A DNA stretch of 5,900 nt from an uncultured cyanobacterium (GTDB lineage: Bacteria > Cyanobacteriota > Cyanobacteriia > PCC-6307 > Cyanobiaceae): contig CAIKWV010000061.1 of assembly GCA_903831165.1 (NCBI GenBank), forward strand, positions 1 through 5,900, written 5' to 3'. The notes under the pieces are model-generated. The model did no database searches, had not been told where the DNA came from, and saw only the letters and a list, made by a program, of their open reading frames with translations. This document shows positions 1-5,900 of this stretch, one piece after another. How positions within the stretch are numbered: position 1 is the first letter of the stretch; each line of letters starts with the position of its first letter. The position numbers and the translations under genes were made by a program.

Positions 1-571
1 CGTGATGGACGGGCGCTTCGTACCCAACATCACCATTGGTCCCTTGATCGTGGAAGTCCTTAGGCCTGTCACAACCAAGCCCCTCGACGTTCACCTGATG
101 ATCGTCGAGCCTGAGAAGTACGTGGCTGACTTCGCCAAGGCCGGCGCCGACATCATCAGCGTGCAGGTCGAAGCCTGCCCCCACCTGCATCGCAACCTGG
201 CCCAGATCAAGGAGCTGGGCAAGCTGGCGGGCGCCGTGCTCAACCCCAGCACCCCCCTGGACACGCTGGAGTACTGCCTGGAACTCTGCGACCTGGTGTT
301 GATCATGAGTGTCAACCCCGGCTTCGGCGGTCAAAGCTTCATTGAGAACCAGGTCCAGAAGATCCGCGACCTGCGCCGGATGTGCGACGAACGTGGACTG
401 GATCCCTGGATCGAAGTGGATGGCGGCGTTAAGCCCGCCAATGCCTGGAAGGTGATCGAAGCCGGCGCCAACGCCATCGTCAGCGGCTCCGGCGTCTTCG
501 GCGCCTCCGATTACGCCGAGGCCATCCAAGGCATCCGCAGCAGCCGTCGCCCTGAACCGGCGCTGGTCTGA
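1..571 (+). CDS. rpe: Ribulose-phosphate 3-epimerase, 3' part (5' end outside window)
   Basis: Rpe interconverts ribulose 5-phosphate and xylulose 5-phosphate in the Calvin cycle and the pentose phosphate pathway; it is a soluble, metal-dependent TIM-barrel enzyme. The frame is open from the left edge; base 1 is the last base of a codon, so the first full codon (GTG) is an internal Val. Visible marks, numbered from that codon, are the [14 protein letters not shown] block at 1-14, DVHLMI with His31 (equivalent to E. coli His66), NPGFGGQ at 105-111, EVDGG with the catalytic, metal-binding Asp140, and the phosphate-binding SGSGVF at 161-166. About 40 N-terminal residues are missing, including the HxD active-site pair, which fits a full length near 230. 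The gene ends in TGA and is followed 26 bases later by an intrinsic terminator. It converges on the minus-strand ccsA run. No internal damage is seen. The family call is very secure. Confidence 0.97.
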   Translation, partial: VMDGRFVPNITIGPLIVEVLRPVTTKPLDVHLMIVEPEKYVADFAKAGADIISVQVEACPHLHRNLAQIKELGKLAGAVLNPSTPLDTLEYCLELCDLVLIMSVNPGFGGQSFIENQVQKIRDLRRMCDERGLDPWIEVDGGVKPANAWKVIEAGANAIVSGSGVFGASDYAEAIQGIRSSRRPEPALV

Positions 572-597
572 GCAGGACCTGCAATCGGTCATGCCCT

Positions 598-629
598 GCC
601 GGGTTCCAGCGCTGGAGCCCGGCTTTTTT
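598..629 (+). terminator. Rho-independent terminator of rpe
   Basis: A hairpin with arms at 598-609 and 612-623 forms 12 base pairs with one G-T wobble. If the top pair opens, the loop is GCGC. Six Ts follow directly at 624-629. It lies 26 bases after the rpe stop and has the U-tract only in the + direction, so it should end the rpe transcript and not the opposing ccsA transcript. Confidence 0.9.
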
Positions 630-1433
630 GATGGTTATCCACTGCTGGAGCCGGGCGAACTGAGGGAACTGGAGGCTGATCCTGCTTCAAGCGAACAGTC
701 CGAACAGTGCCTGCTGGTGTCTTGTTCCCACGGGCTGTGTCGGCGCTTTGAGCTTCAGGCGAGGCCTTTGGTCGGCCCGCCAGCCAGGTCAGACTTGGAT
801 TAGCCCGATACCAACGCTGGAGCTGGATCATCAGCGGCTGTCTGCTTGACAGCCCGCGGATTCACTGAGTCGACGCTGCCTCTCCGCTGGAAAACACCAC
901 AGCTTGCTGAAGCTGGCCAGCCCCGATTGGCCGATCGGTGGGTGCGACGGAACCCATCTGTTGTGCCGGCGTGGCTTTGAGCCGAGTTGGCGAATCAGCG
1001 CAACAGTGATCGCCAAGGACAACGACAGCAGCTCGTCACGCCATGGGGCCAGGGGCTCAGCGAGCCGTTGCCCATGCTCAAACTTGATCAGGGACCAAGC
1101 AGCACGGATCTTCTGGCTCAGCACAGGGGTCACGGATTGCCTGGTGCCGCTGGCCAACGAACAGGAAGCGGGATTGCCGCCGCCAGAGCCTCAACAGCTG
1201 GAGGGTCAAAAGCTTGCCGATGCCTGCTAATGCTGGAGCGTCTTCATCCCAAAGACTCGGCCACCTGACGTCCCTGAGGTCGTGTGAACATCGCATTCGA
1301 AGCTCGGATTGCCGCGATCGACGTACACACTCGGCCGTACTGCTGTTCCTGCTGGGGCCGACTGGGTCGAAGGCTCAGCTGCGAGCCAGCTTGGATCTGT
1401 CTCGGTTCCGGCTATCCCTGAAGCCTTGCGTCT
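630..1433. other. Long convergent intergenic region with no recognised gene
   Basis: About 800 bases lie between the rpe terminator and the stop of ccsA, which point toward each other. Every frame is short. None of the open frames (for example minus 831-1157 and 1078-1296, plus 904-1230 and 1214-1486) shows a family I recognise. The minus frame at 831-1157 starts at a TTG, has no ribosome binding site that I can see, and reads most like a protein around residues 18-65 (AAWSLIKFEHGQ and onward). It could be a decayed reading frame, possibly the tail of a transposase, but I cannot show that. GC of three lines counted by eye is 57-60%, slightly below the neighbouring genes. I see no tRNA, no CRISPR array, no clear IS ends and no good promoter. 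A small perfect stem (836-842 with 848-854) and an 8-base tandem direct repeat (692-699 and 701-708) are present. Confidence 0.6.
891..915 (-). terminator. Weak candidate terminator for the ccsA transcript
   Basis: Read on the minus strand, a perfect 6-bp stem (bases 910-915 with 900-905, 4-base loop) is followed five bases later by TTTT (894-891). The stem is short and the T-run is offset, so this is weak. It lies about 520 bases after the ccsA stop. I found nothing better for the minus-strand run nearer to ccsA. Confidence 0.2.
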
Positions 1434-2345
1434 CTAGCTGTCAAAGAACCAGCCATAGCTGTGCAAGCCAATGCCCAGCAAGTTGACGCCGATATAACAG
1501 ACGGCGATCACCACCAGGCCGACGACGGCGACGATGGCGGGACGACGGCCCTGCCAGCCGCGGATCAGGCGGGTGTGCAGATAGGCGGCATAAACAAGCC
1601 AGCAGATCAGGGCCCAGGTTTCCTTGGGATCCCAGCTCCACCAGCTGCCCCAGGCCTCATTGGCCCAGACGGCACCGCTGACCAGCCCCACCGACAGCAA
1701 CAGGAAGCCAACGGTGATCGTGCGGTAGCTGAGGCTGTCGAGCTGTTCGCTGATGCGGAACTCGGTGCTGCTCAACGCCATGGCGCCGGGCCCATCGGAG
1801 GCGAGCTGGGCCTGACGGTAGCCGCCACTGCCAATCGAACTGCTGCGCAGCTCCAGGGCTTTGTTGGACTCGGTGAACAGCACCGCCAGTGACAGCAGAG
1901 AGCCCACCAACAGGGCGGCGTAACTGAGCATGATCACGCTGACATGCATCACCAGCCAGCTGGAGCGCAGGGCCGGCACCAGTGGCGAGGCCTGTTGCAG
2001 CTGGTCGGGCAGGGCAAAGCTGGCGAAGGCGACACAGCCCAGGGCCATCGGCGTGGCCGCCGCCGGCACCAGTGGACTGGGCCAGCTGCGCTCGACCAGC
2101 AACTGGGTCAGGGTGCAAGCCCAGGCCAGGAAGCAGAGCGATTCATAGAGGTTGCTGATCGGAAAGTGACCCGAATCCCACCAGCGCAGCACCAGTTGAG
2201 CTGTCAGGCAGAGATTCGCGGCCGCCACCAACAGCCGCACCGGCGAACTGCTCTGGCCGCCGGACAGGGCCCAGAACGACAGGGGCAGGACCAGGAGCAG
2301 CAAGGCGAAGGCCAGCAGGCCGAGGGCGAACACCGGATCGGTCAC
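1434..2345 (-). CDS. ccsA: Cytochrome c biogenesis protein CcsA (System II haem handling)
   Basis: CcsA (ResC-like) with Ccs1/ResB forms the System II synthase that delivers and attaches haem to apocytochromes c on the lumenal/periplasmic side of the membrane. With the GTG start at 2345 the protein is 303 residues, within the usual CcsA size. It shows an N-terminal membrane segment (about 5-27), [12 protein letters not shown] at 59-70, several further membrane helices, and the tryptophan-rich haem-binding WWD motif ([13 protein letters not shown], 232-244). The conserved haem-ligand-type histidines are at 134, 257 and 295, the last in GIGLHSYGW near the C-terminus. The frame is open upstream to a GTG at 2477, which would add 44 residues (Cys, Arg and Pro rich, unlike CcsA) and overlap the upstream gene by 35 bases. 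I chose 2345 because the hydrophobic start [13 protein letters not shown] follows at once, though no clear Shine-Dalgarno is visible for it. It is the last gene of the minus-strand run, 97 bases after lptB-lptF. Confidence 0.95.
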   Translation of the reverse strand: MTDPVFALGLLAFALLLLVLPLSFWALSGGQSSSPVRLLVAAANLCLTAQLVLRWWDSGHFPISNLYESLCFLAWACTLTQLLVERSWPSPLVPAAATPMALGCVAFASFALPDQLQQASPLVPALRSSWLVMHVSVIMLSYAALLVGSLLSLAVLFTESNKALELRSSSIGSGGYRQAQLASDGPGAMALSSTEFRISEQLDSLSYRTITVGFLLLSVGLVSGAVWANEAWGSWWSWDPKETWALICWLVYAAYLHTRLIRGWQGRRPAIVAVVGLVVIAVCYIGVNLLGIGLHSYGWFFDS

Positions 2346-2442
2346 GCAGCACCACAGTTCGGATCGATCCAGTCTGCCGTCCAGCCCTTCGCTTCGGTCG
2401 GCAGCCAAGGGTCCAGGCTGCAACGATCCACCCGCCAGGCGT

Positions 2443-4497
2443 TCAGCGGCTGGCCTGGCGCAACAGCCACAGGCCACCGCTGAGGCCGATCACCACTGGC
2501 ATCCAGGCGGCCAGGGCGGGCGTCAAGGTGGCGGTGATGCCGAGCGAGCTGAAGATGAAGGACATCAGGTAGTAGCCGAAAATCAGTAACACACTGATGC
2601 CAAATCCCTGACTGCGACTGGTGCGGGAATGGGGCCGCACCCCGAGGCTGCTGCCGATCAGCCCGAAGACCAGACAGATGGCGGGGAAGGCGAATTTTTC
2701 CTGGATCCGCACCCGAAGCCTGCGCGCCTCCTTGAGATTGTTGGCCTCCTGCAGCAAGCGTTCCGCCCGCAGGGCTTGGCCGACCGTCATCACGCTGGCA
2801 TCGGTCGGCAGTTTTGCCACCTCAAGTGGATCACGGGAGAGCGGATAAAAATAGCGATCAAAAGCTGCTGAGGTCGTTGTGCCGTTGGTTTCGTCAATGT
2901 TGACGATCCGGCCGTCGGAGAACTCCCACATGGCCTTCTCATCATTCCAATGACCGTGTTTGGCCATCAGCATCTGGCGTTGGCCGGTGCGCGAGAAGTC
3001 GATCAGGGTGACATCATTCATCTCGCCGCGCAGAAACTTACGAGAATAAAAGATGTGGGTCAACATCCGAGTCGACTCACCTTCTTCTAGCTTTATTCGA
3101 CCAAAGCGTGAGTAAAGAATGTTGTCGCCTTTTTCGCTAGCGATAGCCTTGCCCAACGCTCGCTCGAGGGTATTGGACGCAGCGAGATTGGCCCGCGGCA
3201 CAATCAGATCATTGAAGGTGAACGTCAACAGACTCATCACCACCGACAACAGCAGGGCCGGAACCACCATGCGGCGGGTGCTGACGCCCACACTGCGCAG
3301 GGCCGTCAGTTCGCTGCTGCCGGAGAGGCGGCTGTAGGCCAGCAGGGTGGCCATCAAGGTGGCCATCGGGAAAGCCAGCACCAGGAAGCCAGGCAACCGC
3401 AGCATCAGCACCAGCATCGCTGCCGTGACCGGCAGGCCCGATTCCGACACCCGGCGCACCAGCTCGAACACCACGCCGACCGAAAGCGAGACGGCGGTGA
3501 AGGCGGCGATGCCGAACAACAGCGGACCGAGCAGTTCTCCGACCAGCCAGCGATCCAGCAAGGGGATGCGCCGCAACCAGGGACGAACGGGTGCAAGGAC
3601 CCGGGCCGCCGTCTTCTGAACTGACCTCAGGATGGGCAGCTGTTGCAGACGTCGAACCCACGCTTTCGGCTCGGCAGTGGCTTCCGGCGCCGGCTCCGGT
3701 TCCGGGGTGGTCGCCACCGGTGCGGGCTCCGGTTCGTCCTGCTCGCCGCTCCAGAAGGAAGGAGCGGCCAGCATGGCGAAGGTTTCGCCGAGATAATGGC
3801 GGCGTACGAGAGGGTTTTCGGCCACCTCGGCGGAGCTGCCGGAGGCGAGCAGGGAGCCTTCGGTGAGGATGTAGGCCCGATTGGTGATCGCCAGGGTCTC
3901 ACGCACGTTGTGATCCGTGATCAACACCCCCATGCCCCGCTCCCGCAGACCACTGATCAGGTCCTGCAGATCGGCCACAGCCAGAGGATCGACCCCCGCG
4001 AACGGCTCATCCAGCAGCAGATAGCGAGGACCCGATTCGCCGACAGCCAGGGCTCGGGCCACCTCACAGCGCCGCCGTTCTCCTCCCGAGAGCTGGTAGC
4101 CGCGTCGATGTTGAAATGGACCCAGGTGAAAATCGGCAATCAGCTGCTCCAGCCGATCACGACGCCGATGCTCCGCGGTGCCGCTCTCGGCCAACGCCAG
4201 GCGCAGATTGTCGCGCACGGTGAGCTGGCGAAAAATGCTTGCTTCCTGGGGCAGGTAGCCAATGCCGAGCCGGGCCCGCACCGGCATCGAAAGATCGCTG
4301 ACCGAGTCGCCATCAAGCAGCACATCACCGCTGTCGGGACGCAGCAAGCCCGTGACCAGATTGAAGGTGGTGGTCTTGCCGGCCCCATTGGGACCCAGCA
4401 AGCCCACGACTTCACCCGGGCGGAGCTCCAGGCTGACAGCGTCAACGAGAGGCCGCCCCCCCAGGGTGATCGACACCCGTTCCAGGGCAAGGCTCAT
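2443..4497 (-). CDS. lptB-lptF: LptB-LptF fusion: LPS-export ATPase joined to YjgP/YjgQ-type permease
   Basis: One uninterrupted frame of 684 residues carries two proteins of the LPS exporter. Residues 1-243 are a full LptB ATPase: Walker A GPNGAGKT (35-42), Q-loop at Gln84 (GYLPQEA), signature LSGGERRR (136-143), Walker B LLLDEP with catalytic Glu164, and H-loop His196; this is about the normal full length of LptB (about 240). Residues about 245-308 are a Pro/Glu/Ala-rich linker with EPEPAP twice, followed by a basic stretch. Residues about 309-684 are an LptF/LptG-type permease: N-terminal membrane helices from about 318 to 440, a periplasmic domain (about 440-595) and C-terminal helices (about 598-680), the family's usual order and size. 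In known systems LptB and LptF are separate polypeptides forming LptB2FG, which drives LPS out of the inner membrane. The ATG overlaps the stop of the OstA gene (ATGA), so translation is probably coupled; no strong Shine-Dalgarno is seen. No ATG occurs between the LptB part and the permease; one in-frame GTG (3717) and a TTG (3576) are the only near candidates for separate starts that I found. The periplasmic-domain segment has unusually low GC. Confidence 0.93.
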   Translation of the reverse strand: MSLALERVSITLGGRPLVDAVSLELRPGEVVGLLGPNGAGKTTTFNLVTGLLRPDSGDVLLDGDSVSDLSMPVRARLGIGYLPQEASIFRQLTVRDNLRLALAESGTAEHRRRDRLEQLIADFHLGPFQHRRGYQLSGGERRRCEVARALAVGESGPRYLLLDEPFAGVDPLAVADLQDLISGLRERGMGVLITDHNVRETLAITNRAYILTEGSLLASGSSAEVAENPLVRRHYLGETFAMLAAPSFWSGEQDEPEPAPVATTPEPEPAPEATAEPKAWVRRLQQLPILRSVQKTAARVLAPVRPWLRRIPLLDRWLVGELLGPLLFGIAAFTAVSLSVGVVFELVRRVSESGLPVTAAMLVLMLRLPGFLVLAFPMATLMATLLAYSRLSGSSELTALRSVGVSTRRMVVPALLLSVVMSLLTFTFNDLIVPRANLAASNTLERALGKAIASEKGDNILYSRFGRIKLEEGESTRMLTHIFYSRKFLRGEMNDVTLIDFSRTGQRQMLMAKHGHWNDEKAMWEFSDGRIVNIDETNGTTTSAAFDRYFYPLSRDPLEVAKLPTDASVMTVGQALRAERLLQEANNLKEARRLRVRIQEKFAFPAICLVFGLIGSSLGVRPHSRTSRSQGFGISVLLIFGYYLMSFIFSSLGITATLTPALAAWMPVVIGLSGGLWLLRQASR
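3685..3735 (-). repeat. Imperfect 18-bp direct repeat in the LptB-LptF linker
   Basis: Copies at 3685-3702 and 3718-3735 match at 16 of 18 bases with a period of 33 bases (11 codons). Each encodes EPEPAP (residues 266-271 and 255-260). The period keeps the frame, so this looks like an in-frame duplication that lengthened the linker. Confidence 0.7.
3715..3730 (-). promoter_or_regulatory. Possible internal ribosome binding site and GTG start within lptB-lptF
   Basis: On the minus strand GGAG (3730-3727) stands nine bases before an in-frame GTG (3717-3715, Val261). A start here would give a separate permease of 424 residues. The GGAG falls within codons for the EPEPAP repeat, so it may be chance. 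Confidence 0.2.
4494..4497 (-). promoter_or_regulatory. ATGA stop/start overlap, OstA gene to lptB-lptF
   Basis: The ATG of lptB-lptF (4497-4495) shares bases with the TGA of the OstA-family gene (4496-4494). With no evident Shine-Dalgarno, the layout suggests that ribosomes finishing the upstream gene restart here. Confidence 0.75.
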
Positions 4498-5036
4498 GGC
4501 AGCAGTGGCTTGGCTTCTGAGGCCGGTGCTTTGTTCTGCAATCTCAGCCTGCTGTAGACCTGTTTGCCGTTGCTGGGTTCGGCCAGCAGGCGCTCACTGT
4601 CCAGCCGGTAGACGAGCCGTTCGGCCCGGATGCGCTGGCCGTCGGCATCGATGACATCGACATCTCCCGTCAGCACGAGTCTTCCCTCCTTGGAGAAATA
4701 CTGGGCCTGGCGGGAGGTGGCCACCATGTGGCGATCGGGATATTCAATTCTCACGTTGCCGATTGCCGTCACCACGCCGGTGCGGTTATCGGCCTGCTGC
4801 GTGTCGGATTCGATGGTGACCAAGCCGGCATCGGCGGCTGCGGCGGGGCTAGCGGCCACCGGGGCCGGTGTGGGCGAAGACTGAGCCTCACCGGGATGGG
4901 GCAGGGCCAACGCCAGCAGGCCCAGGACCGCGGTCACCATCAATGTGCGCCGCTGGTTGGCGGCAGCGGTCAGGAAGGCTGGACTTCGAACCAATCGCCC
5001 GAGTAATCGAATCTTGGACAGGGTGCTGACCTGCAT
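4494..5036 (-). CDS. lptA: OstA/LptA-family periplasmic LPS transport protein
   Basis: Proteins of this family form a beta-jellyroll bridge that passes lipopolysaccharide from the inner-membrane LptBF(G) complex to LptD at the outer membrane. The 180-residue product has a long basic N-terminus (Lys8, Arg9, Arg14, Arg17, Arg29, Arg30), a hydrophobic core at about 33-46 and a likely signal-peptidase site after GEA (residue 51). A Pro/Ala-rich spacer (52-70) and an OstA domain (about 72-155) follow, with typical phrases VTIESDTQQADN, AIGNVRIEYP and LTGDVDVIDADGQRIRAERL. The start could instead be ATG at 4940 (Met33), which would leave a short n-region; neither has a clear Shine-Dalgarno, and I kept the longer form. 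It follows the DUF309 gene after 36 bases and overlaps lptB-lptF, so it is very probably co-expressed with its transport partner. An LptC role cannot be excluded, because both belong to the same fold and family. Confidence 0.88.
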   Translation of the reverse strand: MQVSTLSKIRLLGRLVRSPAFLTAAANQRRTLMVTAVLGLLALALPHPGEAQSSPTPAPVAASPAAAADAGLVTIESDTQQADNRTGVVTAIGNVRIEYPDRHMVATSRQAQYFSKEGRLVLTGDVDVIDADGQRIRAERLVYRLDSERLLAEPSNGKQVYSRLRLQNKAPASEAKPLLP

Positions 5037-5072
5037 CGATCGGCTCGGCAGGCGGTGAAACGTGCCGCCAAT

Positions 5073-5510
5073 TTACCGGGACGGCTCACCCACCCTTAGC
5101 AGGTGAGGTTGGGGCAGACCGATTGTCTCGCCATTGCTCTGCAGAGCCCGCAGCCAGAGCGACGCAGCCTGGCGCAGCCTCTCCAGATCGAGGCCCAGGG
5201 CGTGATCGTCGCAGCGCTGCAGCCGGCCCAGTCCCTCACCGGTAAGAACCGTGGCCCCATGGCGGTTACCCCGCTCGTTGTGGAGCTGAGCGACGGCGAT
5301 CTGCAACAGGCCCTGCAGAACAGGGCGCATCGAGCCCTGGCATTCGTGCCAGAGCTCCTCAAAGCCATCGTGGCAGGCATACCAATCGCCGGCGTTGAAC
5401 AGCCGGATCGCCTGTTGCAAGCGTGGATCAGCCTGGAGCTGGGCCTCCTCATCCGGTGGCCCAGCATCGCGGTCCGGCAGGAGGTGAGGCCTGGCGGTGG
5501 GGGAACTCAA
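5073..5510 (-). CDS. DUF309 family protein of unknown function
   Basis: The family call rests on the alpha-helical DUF309 core: FNAGDWYACHDGFEELWH (residues 38-55), then RPVLQGLLQIAVAQLHNERGN (62-82) and GA at 85-86. The conserved polar residues His47, Glu51, Glu52, His77 and Asn82 are in their usual places and suggest a metal or substrate site, but the biochemical role is not known. The 145-residue product is near the family's usual length. I place the start at TTG (5510-5508) because it overlaps the typA stop (TTGA), and I see no ATG or GTG ahead of the conserved core; a TTG at Leu31 lies just before the core but would remove the first helix. The first 25 residues are Pro-rich and not conserved in type. 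The gene lies between typA and the OstA gene. Confidence 0.9.
   Translation of the reverse strand: MSSPTARPHLLPDRDAGPPDEEAQLQADPRLQQAIRLFNAGDWYACHDGFEELWHECQGSMRPVLQGLLQIAVAQLHNERGNRHGATVLTGEGLGRLQRCDDHALGLDLERLRQAASLWLRALQSNGETIGLPQPHLLRVGEPSR
5507..5510 (-). promoter_or_regulatory. TTGA stop/start overlap, typA to DUF309 gene
   Basis: TTG (5510-5508) is the likely start of the DUF309 gene and TGA (5509-5507) is the stop of typA. The only upstream help is a weak purine stretch (AAGAAG) 17 to 12 bases before the TTG, so coupled translation with modest yield is likely. This overlap decides the start of the DUF309 gene. Confidence 0.6.
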
Positions 5511-5900
5511 CGTTTGGCGGGCTTCTTCATCGTCAGCTTGCGCAACCGAATCGATTCAGGGGTGACCTCGAGCATTTCATCGGGACCGATGTACTCGAGG
5601 GCCCTCTCCAGGGTCATTTGCGTTGGGGCCTGGAGGGTATCGAGTTCCTCGGCACCGGCGGAGCGAATGTTGGTGAGCTGTTTGGCCTTGCAGACGTTGA
5701 GCTCGAGATCCTGGGGCCGATTGTTCTCACCAATGATCATCCCCTTGTACACCTTGGTGCCGGGGGTGATGAAGAACTGGCCGCGGTCCTCGGCACTCTT
5801 GAGCGCATAGAAGGTGGAGGTGCCCTCCTCGAAAGCGATCAACACGCCGTTGCGGCGGGGGTCGAAGTCACCCTGCATGCGGCGGTAATCGAGGAAGGAG
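5507..5900 (-). CDS. typA: TypA/BipA translational GTPase, C-terminal part (5' end outside window)
   Basis: TypA/BipA is an EF-G-like GTPase that binds the ribosome and helps ribosome assembly and growth under stress. The window holds the last 131 or so of roughly 600 residues, with the frame open through the right edge. It shows FLDYRRMQGDFDPRRNGVLI, then GTSTFYALKSAEDRGQFFI and PGTKVYKGMIIGENNRPQDL, the hallmark sequence of the TypA C-terminal domain. The tail reads LEYIGPDEMLEVTPESIRLRK followed by a short Lys-rich end (MKKPAKR). The GTP-binding domain is outside. The Met at 5878 is internal, since FLDYRR precedes it in frame. The stop overlaps the DUF309 start. This is the first gene in the window of the minus-strand run. 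Confidence 0.96.
   Translation of the reverse strand, partial: SFLDYRRMQGDFDPRRNGVLIAFEEGTSTFYALKSAEDRGQFFITPGTKVYKGMIIGENNRPQDLELNVCKAKQLTNIRSAGAEELDTLQAPTQMTLERALEYIGPDEMLEVTPESIRLRKLTMKKPAKR

Noticed and set aside
645..657. Near copy of the right arm of the rpe terminator (CTGGAGCCGGGCG)
   Set aside because: No matching left arm or T-run after it; probably chance or an old duplication without function.
836..857. Perfect 7-bp stem (836-842 with 848-854), extendable by two pairs past a bulge
   Set aside because: No T-tract on either side, so not a terminator; no partner features to make it an operator or attachment site.
846..874. TTGACA at 846-851 as a -35 element
   Set aside because: At 17-base spacing the hexamer is GTCGAC, which is nothing like TATAAT, and no gene follows.
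831..1157. 108-residue minus-strand frame in the intergenic region, considered as a transposase tail
   Set aside because: TTG start, no ribosome binding site, and no catalytic motif or family that I can name. It is kept only as part of the intergenic description.
1944..2483. 179-residue open frame on the + strand opposite ccsA
   Set aside because: Gln/Gly/His-rich shadow of a Leu/Ala-rich membrane protein gene; the minus frame has the WWD motif and the conserved histidines.
3643..4557. 304-residue open frame on the + strand opposite the LptB half
   Set aside because: It is an antisense shadow of a high-GC gene with complete ABC ATPase motifs. It is rich in Gln, Gly and Arg, and shows no family.
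5051..5069. GGCGG...CCGCC hairpin between the DUF309 and OstA genes
   Set aside because: Only 5 base pairs with a 9-base loop in GC-rich DNA; too weak to call a regulatory element.
1..5900. Defence system, CRISPR array, integrase, tRNA or HIP1 repeats
   Set aside because: I looked on both strands and saw none. Apart from the gap at 630-1433 the window is housekeeping sequence.

Overview
The window looks like a GC-rich picocyanobacterial chromosome of the Synechococcus/Cyanobium type. I base this on the cyanobacterial or plant-like ribulose-phosphate epimerase, the chloroplast-type CcsA, the cyanobacterial-style run typA - DUF309 - OstA - LPS-export genes, and GC that I estimate by eye at about 63%. 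I saw no HIP1 octamer (GCGATCGC). The assignment rests on recognition of protein families, not on a database search.

Layout. At the left edge the 3' part of rpe (+ strand, Calvin cycle and pentose phosphate pathway) ends at 571 and is followed by a strong intrinsic terminator (598-629). Then come about 800 bases without a recognisable gene (630-1433). The rest is one closely packed minus-strand run, read right to left: typA/bipA (3' part, cut by the right edge), a DUF309 protein that starts on the typA stop (TTGA), an OstA/LptA-type periplasmic protein, a long gene that overlaps it by ATGA, and ccsA. The run looks like a single operon whose promoter lies outside the window. It joins a translational GTPase, lipopolysaccharide export and cytochrome c maturation.

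The most unusual object is the gene at 2443-4497. It encodes, in one uninterrupted 684-residue frame, a complete LptB ATPase (Walker A, Q-loop, signature, Walker B and H-loop all present), a Pro/Glu/Ala-rich linker of about 60 residues, and a complete LptF/YjgP-type permease. These two subunits are normally separate proteins. A fused ATPase-permease is a half-transporter and suggests that the working exporter is a homodimer. Inside it, the segment encoding the periplasmic domain (about 2821-3120) drops to about 51% GC with unusual synonymous codons, between flanks near 70%, which suggests a mosaic origin.

The LPS-export proteins would work together. The LptB half hydrolyses ATP in the cytoplasm, the LptF half extracts LPS from the inner membrane, and the OstA protein carries it across the periplasm. 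CcsA is an unrelated membrane protein that works with Ccs1/ResB to attach haem to c-type cytochromes on the lumenal or periplasmic side.
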